Part shown: one piece after another, positions 54,662-63,150 of the stretch
Numbering within the stretch: position 1 is the first letter of the stretch
Layout: every line of letters starts with the position of its first letter
From: Algibacter sp. L3A6
Lineage (GTDB): Bacteria > Bacteroidota > Bacteroidia > Flavobacteriales > Flavobacteriaceae
Assembly (NCBI RefSeq): GCF_009796825.1
Contig: NZ_CP047030.1
Location: forward strand, 4,400,501-4,464,500
DNA: 64,000 nucleotides
Reading direction: 5' to 3'
The notes under the pieces: model-generated
Database searches by the model: none
The model's input: the letters and a program-made list of their open reading frames with translations, nothing else
What the model was told of the DNA's origin: nothing
Translations under genes and position numbers: made by a program

Positions 54662-55348
54662 GTGTCATTTAAAGCAAAACTATATATAGAAGGCCAAGAG
54701 CGAAACCTACTAAACTCAGTTCTAGTTTACTCACAAATAGCCGATTACAATGGCAGGCCCACACAACTGCCCGTTAGTGAGCCTTTACAACTTGCTTTCG
54801 AGTCTACTAAAGACGACGAGTTGTTTTATAATTACATGTTCCATCCAGACCGCATGTTTAAAGGATACATTCGTTTTTTTAAACGCGATGGCTTCCAAAA
54901 AGATTTTGATATTGAGTTTGCCAATGCACATATTATTAATTTATACGAGCATTTTTCATCTACAGGCGATGATCCAATGTATATGCACATTATAATATCT
55001 TATGGTATTAGTCGTGTTAGAGGAACTATTCATGAAAAAAAATGGAATCCTAGTAATCCGTTTGAAGAGGTTGAGGAGACAGCTACTCAAGAAGAAGAAA
55101 CTTCTATTCTTGATTTGTACTACGAAAATAGTGAAGGAGAACAAATATCTAAACTTCGAAAAAATAAAACTGTCTTTCTTTTAATTAATACAAGTGGTAT
55201 GGTCGGTAAATCTATCGATTTAGACTTAAGCGATAGTGATTTCAATTTCGAATATAATGGAGAATTATTAGAAAATGACCAGTTATTAGGTCTGGAAGTT
55301 ACTGCCGACACGATGAAAGTAGAATTAATCGCAAAAAAACAAAACTAA
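54662..55348 (+). CDS. hcp: Hcp with C-terminal extension (evolved TssD)
   Basis: A 228-aa protein. Residues 1-135 are Hcp-like (SFKAKLYIEGQERNLLNSVL; YSQIADYNGRPTQLPVSEPL; HIIISYGISRVRGTIHEKKW). Residues about 140-228 are an added domain (LDLYYENSEGEQISKLRKNK; NTSGMVGKSIDLDLSDSDF). Starts with GTG at 54662; an in-frame TAA directly upstream excludes an earlier start. It lies 3 nt before a candidate amidase gene, so it is probably the carrier or docking Hcp for that effector. Confidence 0.85.
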   Translation: MSFKAKLYIEGQERNLLNSVLVYSQIADYNGRPTQLPVSEPLQLAFESTKDDELFYNYMFHPDRMFKGYIRFFKRDGFQKDFDIEFANAHIINLYEHFSSTGDDPMYMHIIISYGISRVRGTIHEKKWNPSNPFEEVEETATQEEETSILDLYYENSEGEQISKLRKNKTVFLLINTSGMVGKSIDLDLSDSDFNFEYNGELLENDQLLGLEVTADTMKVELIAKKQN

Positions 55349-55351
55349 GCT

Positions 55352-56497
55352 ATGCCTACTGCAACACAATCAGACAACTCTAGTAACTCGAAAACTTCAT
55401 CTGGTTTATTAATGGATGAGTTTTTACCATTGGTAAAAGTCACTCCTCAAGAAATAAAAGATCCTCGTGAAAACACCTATTTAATTGATGGTGATACTTT
55501 ATCTGATGTTAAAGATAAAAACGGTAAGAACGAAGAAACCACATTATCAAAATATATAGACGAAGATGAACGAACTTTTATTACGCAACAATTAACAACT
55601 TCAAAAGATAAAATAAAACTTTCTTTTAAAGTTAAGAAAGGGTCTGTGGATAGTGATGATGACGATGGTATTATAAGCGTACATTTATCTGAGAAGGATC
55701 CTGAAATAAAGATAACAAGCAAACAAGAATTTACGGCATCATATAATACAGAATTTAATTTAGAGCTAGAATTTACAGCAAAAACTAGTAAGGCATTTTA
55801 TATTGATTTTCATGCTAAAGACGATGACAATGAAGAGTGGAATGTAGGAGAACTCAAAAATGTGCATTGTGGGAGGATTAAGGTAATTTTCAAGTTCGGA
55901 GATAGAATAGGTATTCGACTTACCTCAAATATAGAAGGTTTAATAAGAACTCCATCAGGCTACGATGAACCACCTACTTATAGTGAACCTTTAAAAACCT
56001 TTGACGTAGCTAATGTTTATCAAAATCCTTATGGAATGTGTTTTGCTGTTTCAATGGCAAGAGTTAGAAAGGCTTACCTGGATGAATTTGGTGTTGAAGT
56101 AATTAGCCTAAATTTATCGGGTCAAGATTATTTATATTCTGGGACTGTAGTTAATAATATACCCCCAACATATTTTGGTTATGGTGTAGGAGGAACACTC
56201 GCTATGAAAGGTTATGCCGAACTAGTTTCTGAATCTGAAATCTGGGAAGGTAAATTGAAAGAAGGGGCAATGATTCAATATTGGAATGGAACTTCTTTAA
56301 GCAAAGTTTTAAAAAAAATAAAAAAACGAGATGTAAATGATCCTCAATATGGCCATTCGGTTGTTTTTAAATCCTATATTAAAATTGGTAGCAAAATAAC
56401 AGGAATGAAAATTTATGATTATTCAGGAATTTACAAACAAATTTTTAAAGTTGAAAGTAAAATTGTTCTTGGGGCGAACTTAAAAGATATTCAATAA
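55352..56497 (+). CDS. Candidate T6SS cysteine amidase effector
   Basis: A 381-aa protein with no signal peptide. N-terminal about 1-85 is low-complexity; about 86-185 a beta-rich domain (IKLSFKVKKGSVDSDDDDG). The C-terminal half (about 220-381) has NPYGMCFAVSMARVRKAY with C230, then YGHSVVFKSY with H335 and KIYDYSG with D356: a Cys-His-Asp arrangement as in NlpC/papain-like amidases such as the Tae groups. It is followed by a lipoprotein gene 10 nt later. Enzyme and effector calls are inferred from motif and position. Confidence 0.62.
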   Translation: MPTATQSDNSSNSKTSSGLLMDEFLPLVKVTPQEIKDPRENTYLIDGDTLSDVKDKNGKNEETTLSKYIDEDERTFITQQLTTSKDKIKLSFKVKKGSVDSDDDDGIISVHLSEKDPEIKITSKQEFTASYNTEFNLELEFTAKTSKAFYIDFHAKDDDNEEWNVGELKNVHCGRIKVIFKFGDRIGIRLTSNIEGLIRTPSGYDEPPTYSEPLKTFDVANVYQNPYGMCFAVSMARVRKAYLDEFGVEVISLNLSGQDYLYSGTVVNNIPPTYFGYGVGGTLAMKGYAELVSESEIWEGKLKEGAMIQYWNGTSLSKVLKKIKKRDVNDPQYGHSVVFKSYIKIGSKITGMKIYDYSGIYKQIFKVESKIVLGANLKDIQ

Positions 56498-56507
56498 AAT
56501 AAATTCA

Positions 56508-57146
56508 ATGAAATATATACTTATATTTTTATTAGCAATCGGACTTTCTTGTAAACAGTCAAAAGAAAAATCAGTAGAATATGATGATATAATATCAAAA
56601 AATGACTCAATAAAACCAACAACTACAACTCCTAATATCGCAAAACCCAGCCAAATTAAAATCTGTGATGAAAGCTTTAGAACATCTTCCGCTTCATTGA
56701 ATAAATTCATGGCATCAAAGAAAATAACATACCATGATTCTATAAAAGAAAGTATTTTATATTACCCAACACCTCAAGTTTTTAGCTCCTTATTTAAAGC
56801 AGAATCCATCAACTGTATACTATCTTCATCAGCTGGCCCATACCTTTCATTTGAATTATTTTACGACACATCTATAAAAGCCGAAAATATTTATGATGAC
56901 TTATATACTTACAACAAAAATTATGAGAGTAAACAGGATATAGAAGGAAATTATCATGATTTTTTTAAAAGAGGGTTAATTTTAATATTGAATAAAAATG
57001 ACAATATTATTACAATGATTAATTTTAATCCATTTTACGATAATAGCCTTCCAAAACAAGTGCGACAATATTTTTCTAAAAATAAAAATGAATTTGACAG
57101 GGTCTTTATGAGCACAGGGATTAAAACGGCTGAAGAATTTAAGTAG
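56508..57146 (+). CDS. Lipoprotein, probable immunity for the amidase
   Basis: A 212-aa lipoprotein (MKYILIFLLAIGLSC, C15). Mature domain of unknown family (YYPTPQVFSSLFKAESINCI; SAGPYLSFELFYDTSIKAEN). It is coded 10 nt after the candidate amidase on the same strand. Periplasmic membrane anchoring is what is expected to protect the cell wall from sister-cell amidase injection. Confidence 0.6.
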   Translation: MKYILIFLLAIGLSCKQSKEKSVEYDDIISKNDSIKPTTTTPNIAKPSQIKICDESFRTSSASLNKFMASKKITYHDSIKESILYYPTPQVFSSLFKAESINCILSSSAGPYLSFELFYDTSIKAENIYDDLYTYNKNYESKQDIEGNYHDFFKRGLILILNKNDNIITMINFNPFYDNSLPKQVRQYFSKNKNEFDRVFMSTGIKTAEEFK

Positions 57147-57282
57147 CTCATTCTACTTTCTATATTTTTTAATTCGATAAAACAGTATTGACGTAAGTGT
57201 CTTGTATCAACATATGTCAACAAGTTCAAATTTTCATTATACTATGGGGCTTACACAGCTTTTAATGCAGCGTGAATTACCA

Positions 57283-58632
57283 CTACCCCCTAGCCTTTTG
57301 CTCATAAGACGCTTCCCAAGTATTAGCCTTACCTGAACCACCAATTTTACCATCCAACCTAATTAAGAAGTTTTTAGCAGGAAAATAAGGTTCCATATGT
57401 AATTCTAAGTAAACACGATCTTTATGTTGGGAGTCTTGTTCTAAACGCTTTATGGCAAAACTCTCAATCAATTTTTGTGATCCTGTGTTATTATCTAAAA
57501 AATCTACTATTTCCCGCATAAATTCTTTTCTAGTACGGACATTAAAATTCTCAAAAGTTTTTCTGTTAAAATAATCGATAAGCGCCTTGCTTACGTAATC
57601 AAAGACTCTAACCACAGAATAAGTTTGTAGCCCTAAATTATCACCATTAAACATTGTTTTGGCCGAAAAAGCTATAATCTCGCCATTTTTATAAACCATC
57701 GGAATTAAACCAAGGCGCTCCAATGATGCTAAATCATTTTTTTTGAGATCAAAACTTACACCTCCAATTCTTGCCAAAACACCAAACTTTGTTCCAGCAC
57801 TCGCTTGAGACATTTTATTACTGTAAATTTTACCTGCTAAGGATGTAGATGGCGGAATGTATAAATCATCGTCCTCATTAATGTAATCATGCCTACCTCT
57901 ACCAACCAACCAATTACAGGTCATGATGGTATTCGACAAGAAAATATCTGCTCGAACATGGTCTGTACTTTCAAATAGTTCTACCACATCATCTGGACCA
58001 TCCAAATGAGCAAAATCTGTAATTAATAACACTTTATTATCATGAGCTATTTTAGCCCATTTATCTAAAACCATATTACTTCCTAAATACCCTGGAATAA
58101 TTAAAAGTGAGTAATTATCAACTAAATCTAACCTATCATAAGCATCGTTAATTTCATTGCGCACAGCATCAATAAACACAGGATTATCTAAATCTTTTAG
58201 CTGTTCTAAATCGGCATTTAAAATGGTTAAATTATGTACCTTTTTTTTCTGTGTATTTTCAAAAAACAAAGCAACAGATTTGTACGCCACCTCCAAATCT
58301 TTAGATTTCTGCACCAACAAGTTTAAATTTTTAATATAATTTAAACCGGTATCTGTTATTTTCTGCGAGGTAGAATCTATCATCTCATCAGTTTCAGCAT
58401 CCTCTTTAAGTATTTCTTCCCATAAATCAAGAGTTAATAAAAGCTCTTCTTTATCTTTTTTACTTACAGATGTTTTTAAAAAGTTATGCTTTTCTTGAGG
58501 CTTGTTAGAGTTCAAATATCTTAATTCTGGAATAATGGTTTCCAAAACATCAAAACTTAAATCTTCTAATTGATTAATCTCAAAATCGCGATTATTTTCA
58601 CTTTCAGAACTTTTATCTTGAATTAATGACAT
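57283..58632 (-). CDS. tssC: TssC2 sheath large subunit paralogue
   Basis: A 449-aa TssC, homologous along its length to TssC1 (shared DLVDNYSLLIIPGYLGSNMV, MTCNWLVGR, NLGLQTYSVVRVFDYVSKAL). Small differences cluster at the N-terminus and surface loops. It lies 5 nt after tssB2. It faces away from the evolved Hcp module and has no clpV, hcp or baseplate gene of its own, so it must use the main machine or form an alternative sheath. Confidence 0.92.
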   Translation of the reverse strand: MSLIQDKSSESENNRDFEINQLEDLSFDVLETIIPELRYLNSNKPQEKHNFLKTSVSKKDKEELLLTLDLWEEILKEDAETDEMIDSTSQKITDTGLNYIKNLNLLVQKSKDLEVAYKSVALFFENTQKKKVHNLTILNADLEQLKDLDNPVFIDAVRNEINDAYDRLDLVDNYSLLIIPGYLGSNMVLDKWAKIAHDNKVLLITDFAHLDGPDDVVELFESTDHVRADIFLSNTIMTCNWLVGRGRHDYINEDDDLYIPPSTSLAGKIYSNKMSQASAGTKFGVLARIGGVSFDLKKNDLASLERLGLIPMVYKNGEIIAFSAKTMFNGDNLGLQTYSVVRVFDYVSKALIDYFNRKTFENFNVRTRKEFMREIVDFLDNNTGSQKLIESFAIKRLEQDSQHKDRVYLELHMEPYFPAKNFLIRLDGKIGGSGKANTWEASYEQKARG

Positions 58633-58637
58633 CTATA

Positions 58638-59075
58638 TTATGAGTTTTTTATTTCTTTTTTTAAATCTTGAATTTTTTTCAAAAGAGCTGTTTTAGAATC
58701 CTTGTTTTTAAGGAGTTCTTTTAACTCGCTATTATTTTGTAATTTATTTACAATATCAAAATAGATCCGTTTTTTAAGTTCCAACTCTGTTAAAAAATCA
58801 CTTCTTGAAACTATTTTTTCAACTTCAAAATCCAACATATCGGTAAAACGAATAGTTTCCTTAACCATGCCTTTATCTAGGTTATCAAAAACGACATTTA
58901 CACTCGGTTTAAAGTGCTTAAAAACGGCTTCGGTATTTTGCAACCCTTTTACAACCTCGGGTAGTAATGGTGGTAAATCTGTTAATTTCTGAATTAACAG
59001 AGATTTGTTTGACGGGATTTCCTGAACACCATCGTTGTTTTTAGAGCTTCCATCGAATCCAAAATTAATCGCCAT
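58638..59075 (-). CDS. tssB: TssB2 sheath small subunit paralogue
   Basis: A 145-aa TssB, clearly related to TssB1 but more diverged than the TssC pair (FKHFKPSVNVVFDNLDKGMV corresponds to FEHFSPELNIAYEDKEGGTI). C-terminus helical (KELLKNKDSKTALLKKIQDL). It is the first gene of the tssB2-tssC2 unit. Confidence 0.9.
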   Translation of the reverse strand: MAINFGFDGSSKNNDGVQEIPSNKSLLIQKLTDLPPLLPEVVKGLQNTEAVFKHFKPSVNVVFDNLDKGMVKETIRFTDMLDFEVEKIVSRSDFLTELELKKRIYFDIVNKLQNNSELKELLKNKDSKTALLKKIQDLKKEIKNS

Positions 59076-59401
59076 AATTAGTGTAATTTATTAAAAAATT
59101 AAAAATATACAATTGAGTTGGAATATTACTACTATTTTACTCATAAGCTCATTTTTTTCGTTTCTTATTAAATTTTATAACACCAATAATTGAAGTTTTT
59201 CTAGCTTTATTTCACTCAATATTCAAAGAACATTCTAAGCAAAACCACTTAATCAATTATAACGTGAAAAGCATCCGAGTTCACCACTAAAACTCTTTAA
59301 GACAAAGTAATGGTTCTACTTTAACCATTTTAACACCCATTTTCATCTTTTCCACAAGCTGTACTTGTTTCATCTTTGTACTATCATTAAAAACAAAGAA
59401 A
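59076..59401. other. Divergent intergenic spacer
   Basis: 326 nt between tssB2 (minus) and the MoaF-like relic (plus). It should hold both promoters; no coding frame and no strong palindrome were recognised. Confidence 0.4.
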
Positions 59402-59858
59402 ATGAAACTCAAATTAATACTATTTATCAGTCTTATAACATGCAGTCTAGGTTTTTCACAAACTAAATTAGCAGACGAAAACAAATTTCAATTTGCAGAG
59501 GATGAACATTTTTTAGACGGGTATTCCTTAAACTTTCAATATCAAGATGGAAAAGCTATACATATGGAGTTTAACGACGGAAAATCGCTATATGAATAGA
59601 TTTTCAGGCCCATGAAAAGGTAATAGAAACGCGGACACTCCATACCGATTACGGAGAATAGGAGAAAACTTACATATCGTGAATTGGCATCAAACAGGAA
59701 AAAAAGATTATTTAACCATAGTTTTTGTTTTTGATTTTGATTTTGATTTTGATAAAATGATAATACATAGTTCTATTATTATAGCCTATGAAAACAAACT
59801 AGAAAGAACATTAAAAACTGTATTTTCAACTGGAGTTATTGATCATTTAAAAAAGTAA
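59402..59858 (+). pseudogene. MoaF-like gene with internal stops and frameshift
   Basis: Begins with an intact signal peptide (MKLKLILFISLITCSLGFSQ) and GYSLNFQYQDGKAIHMEFND, then TAG after SLYE. Downstream, other frames carry EKVIETRTLHTDYGE and then RIGENLHIVNWHQTGKKDYL up to TAA at about 59858. The pieces fit the MoaF-like lipocalin-type pattern (G-x-x-Y/F...R-x-G-x-x-x-W). At least one stop and one frameshift separate them. Contains a GATTTT tandem repeat (about 59721-59755). Confidence 0.65.
59721..59755 (+). repeat. Hexanucleotide GATTTT tandem repeat
   Basis: Four to five head-to-tail GATTTT/TTTTTG units encoding alternating Phe-Asp within the MoaF-like relic. Six-base units keep the frame when they slip. 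Confidence 0.75.
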
Positions 59859-59863
59859 TATAA

Positions 59864-60211
59864 ATGTACGTTCTCAAAAGAAATTACAGGTGGATCATTG
59901 TTATACTGTTGGCTACATTACCCTTACTAGCAATTATCACAACGGTGAATATCGATTTTTCTAATGAAATTTCCATTTCATTGGTAGAAAATACGACAGG
60001 CGAAGGAAAAACAACCCTCGAAATGTTATCATCTTCGGTTTTTAAAATTCAACTGAAAAGTGATGTTATAAAAAACTCAGAATTTAAACCTGGATATTTT
60101 TTACGATTAGGAATCGGAATTGGTAATGATTACTTGACCTTAAAAGATAAAGTAAGAAGTTATAGTGAAAACATAAAAAGACTTCTTACTATTAAAGATT
60201 TCTTCATTTAA
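59864..60211 (+). CDS. Small membrane protein, unknown
   Basis: A 115-aa protein with one N-terminal span (WIIVILLATLPLLAIITTV, about 10-28) and a soluble part (NEISISLVENTTGEGKTTLE). No family recognised. It starts 5 nt after the relic's stop and ends 3 nt from the convergent GH20 gene, so it may be part of the broken MoaF-like unit. Confidence 0.5.
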   Translation: MYVLKRNYRWIIVILLATLPLLAIITTVNIDFSNEISISLVENTTGEGKTTLEMLSSSVFKIQLKSDVIKNSEFKPGYFLRLGIGIGNDYLTLKDKVRSYSENIKRLLTIKDFFI

Positions 60212-60214
60212 TTA

Positions 60215-61819
60215 TTATTTAAAATCTTTATGATATTCTATACCTGATAGCTCCCAACGTTTCTTGTATTTATTTAGTGATTCTTTAAAAACCTCATAAT
60301 CTTTATTAACTTTAGAAGTCCAACCTACTTCTGCATAAGCAGCAATTCTAGGAAATACCTGGTTGTTCATTTGCTGTACCGTAGGAATCCATTCACTCCA
60401 CATTTGGCAACCCGAACCTAAAATTTTATCATGATATTTTTCATCTACACCTTCCGGAATAGGATCGAAAGAATAAGCTTTAGAAAGCGGTAAATTTTTA
60501 TAATTATAATCTAAATAAGTCATGGAATGTAATGAATTCACAATATCGTAACCATTAGTAACCGCTTCATTAATAAGGTCTACATTTCCTTTCCAAAAGT
60601 GCACAATAGCAGATTTAGCTAATTTCTGCTCCACTTCCACATCTGCATCTTCTTGCCATTCGTGCACATTAGCGCCTAGTATTTCATTCCACCCCATCAT
60701 TCTGTGGTTTTTACTTTCCATAAAACTTGACATTTGGTTGGTGAAAAATATTTGAAGATCTGCAGGAGAAGATAATCCTTCTTCTTTTATTTTATTTTGT
60801 ATCATTTCGGAGTTTTTCCAAACATCAAACATCACCTCATCTCCGCCAATATGGACAACATTACCAGGAAAAAGCTCGAATACTTCTTCAAGAACATCTG
60901 TTAGAAATTGATAAACTTTTGGATCGGCTATATTGAAAGAATCGTCCAACTTACCAAAAAACTCAGGAACCTTAGTATTTGCTCCTAAAATCCCCAACCA
61001 AGGGTAAGATGCTATCGCAGCCATGGCATGACCAGGCATTTCTATCTCAGGAACTATTAAAATTTGTCTTTCTTCAGCATAAGCAATAATATCTTTTATC
61101 TCTTCTTGTGTATAAAAACCTTGATGCGGATATCCATAGCGTTCATCACTTTTTCTAACAGATTGCGTGTCTTCTCTGTAACCGCCTACTTTAGTTAAAT
61201 TAGGGTATTTTTTAATCTCAATTCTCCAACCTTGATCGTCTGTAAGATGCCAATGAAACACGTTCATTTTAAGCAACGCCATTTGGTCTAATAAATTTTT
61301 AACCACTTGCGAACCTTTAAAATGTCGAGACTCATCGAGCATAAAAGAACGCCATCCAAAACGTGGTTTATCGGTAATTTCTACTTGCGGAATTAATACT
61401 TTTTTGTTCAATTGTTTAGAAAACTCAAAATCACTAGGTAATAATTGCCTCAAAGATTGAATGCCATAAAACAAACCTGTATTTGATGATGCCTCAATTA
61501 AAACCTGCTTTTTAGAAGTTGTAAGGTAGTACCCTTCATTTCCTAAAGACGTTTTCATTTCAGGATTTATTTTTAATACAATACCTCTTCCTTTTTGCTT
61601 AATCTTTGTTTTAGTTCCAAAAGCATCATCCAAAATAGCAGCTAAATAATCCGCTTGATTTCTAGATATTTCATCGGAGACAATAGCCGTTTTATTATTC
61701 AATTCATAAAAACCATCTCCAATAGACACCTCCATAGGTCGTGGTATAATGTTAACTTGAGCATGGCTTAAAGCGATAAAAAAAAGAAGAAAAATATTAA
61801 GTATTTTAAACGTTTTCAT
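60215..61819 (-). CDS. GH20 beta-N-acetylhexosaminidase
   Basis: A 534-aa secreted enzyme (signal to about 20). GH20b-like N-domain, then the catalytic barrel: FHWHLTDDQGWRIEIKKYP (about 188-206) and the catalytic pair D327-E328 in VVHIGGDEVMFDVWKNS. Downstream LGSGCQMWSEWIP and PRIAAYAEVGWT are typical GH20 motifs. Cleaves terminal GlcNAc/GalNAc from chitin or glycans. Palindromic LacI-type operator 61940-61957 lies in its upstream region and the LacI gene is divergent. Confidence 0.95.
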   Translation of the reverse strand: MKTFKILNIFLLFFIALSHAQVNIIPRPMEVSIGDGFYELNNKTAIVSDEISRNQADYLAAILDDAFGTKTKIKQKGRGIVLKINPEMKTSLGNEGYYLTTSKKQVLIEASSNTGLFYGIQSLRQLLPSDFEFSKQLNKKVLIPQVEITDKPRFGWRSFMLDESRHFKGSQVVKNLLDQMALLKMNVFHWHLTDDQGWRIEIKKYPNLTKVGGYREDTQSVRKSDERYGYPHQGFYTQEEIKDIIAYAEERQILIVPEIEMPGHAMAAIASYPWLGILGANTKVPEFFGKLDDSFNIADPKVYQFLTDVLEEVFELFPGNVVHIGGDEVMFDVWKNSEMIQNKIKEEGLSSPADLQIFFTNQMSSFMESKNHRMMGWNEILGANVHEWQEDADVEVEQKLAKSAIVHFWKGNVDLINEAVTNGYDIVNSLHSMTYLDYNYKNLPLSKAYSFDPIPEGVDEKYHDKILGSGCQMWSEWIPTVQQMNNQVFPRIAAYAEVGWTSKVNKDYEVFKESLNKYKKRWELSGIEYHKDFK

Positions 61820-61939
61820 AATGAATTTAGGCTTGAGTTTTAGCGATTAAATTATTTCTCATTGCTCTTTCTTTTGAAAAATGAGGTACAATTTTATTCG
61901 CATTAAGAATGAATAACAAATTTAGCATATTTTTCAATC

Positions 61940-61957
61940 TATGCAAACGTTTGCATA
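61940..61957. promoter_or_regulatory. LacI-type operator, perfect palindrome
   Basis: TATGCAAACGTTTGCATA, an 18-bp perfect palindrome, core CAAACGTTTG with central CG as in LacI/GalR-family sites. It lies between the GH20 gene (minus) and the LacI gene (plus). Confidence 0.82.
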
Positions 61958-62076
61958 ACTATTTTTAGCTATTAAAGATATTTATAAATTAAATTCATTT
62001 AATTTGTATTATTTTCAATGAAAACCTCAACATAATGTAAGTTTTTATTTTAACAGTAAAATACAGAACAACCTTA

Positions 62077-62094
62077 ACAGCAAACGTTTGTTGT
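62077..62094. promoter_or_regulatory. Second LacI-type operator
   Basis: ACAGCAAACGTTTGTTGT: the same CAAACGTTTG core with near-symmetric flanks, 7 nt before the LacI-type start codon. It probably gives autoregulation. Confidence 0.8.
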
Positions 62095-62101
62095 ATTTAA
62101 T

Positions 62102-63124
62102 ATGAAGAACACTAGAATAACCTTAAAAGATTTAGCTAAAGAATTAAACCTATCGCCCTCTACCATATCTAGAGCTTTAGCTAACAATCCTGCCATTAGT
62201 GATTCTACAAAAAAGAAGGTCCAAAAACGGGCTGAAGAATTAGGCTTTATACCTAACTCTATTGCTTCGAGTTTTAGAAAGAAAAAAACGCAAACTATAG
62301 GTGTTATTGTCCCTCGAATTGATATCCATTTCCACTCACTGGTTATAAGCGGCATTGAAGAGTTTGCATACAACAACGGCTATAATGTTACCATATTTCA
62401 ATCTAAAGACTCGCTTAAAAGAGAAAAGGAAATTATAAAAATTCTTCAAAATAAAATGGTTGATGGCGTTATTGTATGCTTAGGTATAGAAACTAAAAAC
62501 TGTGATCATTTTAAAAAAATCAATAAACTAGGTATTCCGCTAGTTTTTTATGATCGTGTACCGACTGATTTTGATGCCAATAAAATAATTATAAACGATT
62601 TTGAATCGGCCTATTTAGCGACTGAACATCTTATTAAAAATGGTTGCAACCGAATTGGTCATATTTCTGGTAGCCAAACCACTAACATATTTAAAGCACG
62701 TTTAGAAGGATATAAAGCAGCTCTGAAACATTACAAATTACCTATAGAAGAATCATTAATATTATTCACCAATAACCTTAGTTATGACGAAGGTGTAGCG
62801 TGTGCCGAAACATACTTAAAAAGCCCATTAAAACCAGATGGTATATTTTGTGCTAACGATTATACAGCAGTAAGTGTAATTCAAGTATTTAGAAAAGCCA
62901 AAATAAATATTCCTGAAGATGTGGCTATTGTTGGTTTTAGTAATTATCCTATTTCTAAAATTATAGAACCTCATTTAACAACTATTAATGACCGTGCTTT
63001 TCAAATGGGAGAAGCAGCCACCAAATTATTAATTCGCCAAATTGAAGAAAAGGATGAATCTATAGTATCTGAAACTATTACTTTAAAAACAGAACTGATA
63101 GTTCGTGAGTCTAGTACAAGGTAA
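62102..63124 (+). CDS. LacI/GalR-family transcription regulator
   Basis: A 340-aa regulator. HTH at about 5-27 (LKDLAKELNLSPSTISRALA), then the hinge helix PNSIASSFRKKKTQTIGVIV, then a sugar-binding periplasmic-protein-like domain (EDVAIVGFSNYPISKIIEPH; LTTINDRAFQMGEAATKLLI). It likely binds the two operators at 61940 and 62077 and controls the GH20 gene and itself in response to an amino sugar. Confidence 0.93.
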   Translation: MKNTRITLKDLAKELNLSPSTISRALANNPAISDSTKKKVQKRAEELGFIPNSIASSFRKKKTQTIGVIVPRIDIHFHSLVISGIEEFAYNNGYNVTIFQSKDSLKREKEIIKILQNKMVDGVIVCLGIETKNCDHFKKINKLGIPLVFYDRVPTDFDANKIIINDFESAYLATEHLIKNGCNRIGHISGSQTTNIFKARLEGYKAALKHYKLPIEESLILFTNNLSYDEGVACAETYLKSPLKPDGIFCANDYTAVSVIQVFRKAKINIPEDVAIVGFSNYPISKIIEPHLTTINDRAFQMGEAATKLLIRQIEEKDESIVSETITLKTELIVRESSTR

Positions 63125-63150
63125 TAATTTCAGACCATATAGTTGTTTTA

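Noticed and set aside
34379..59075. Extracellular contractile injection system or phage tail instead of T6SS
   Set aside because: ClpV, TssK, TssN, TssO, TssF/G and Hcp/VgrG are T6SS-specific; no tape measure, tail fibre or eCIS ATPase was found.
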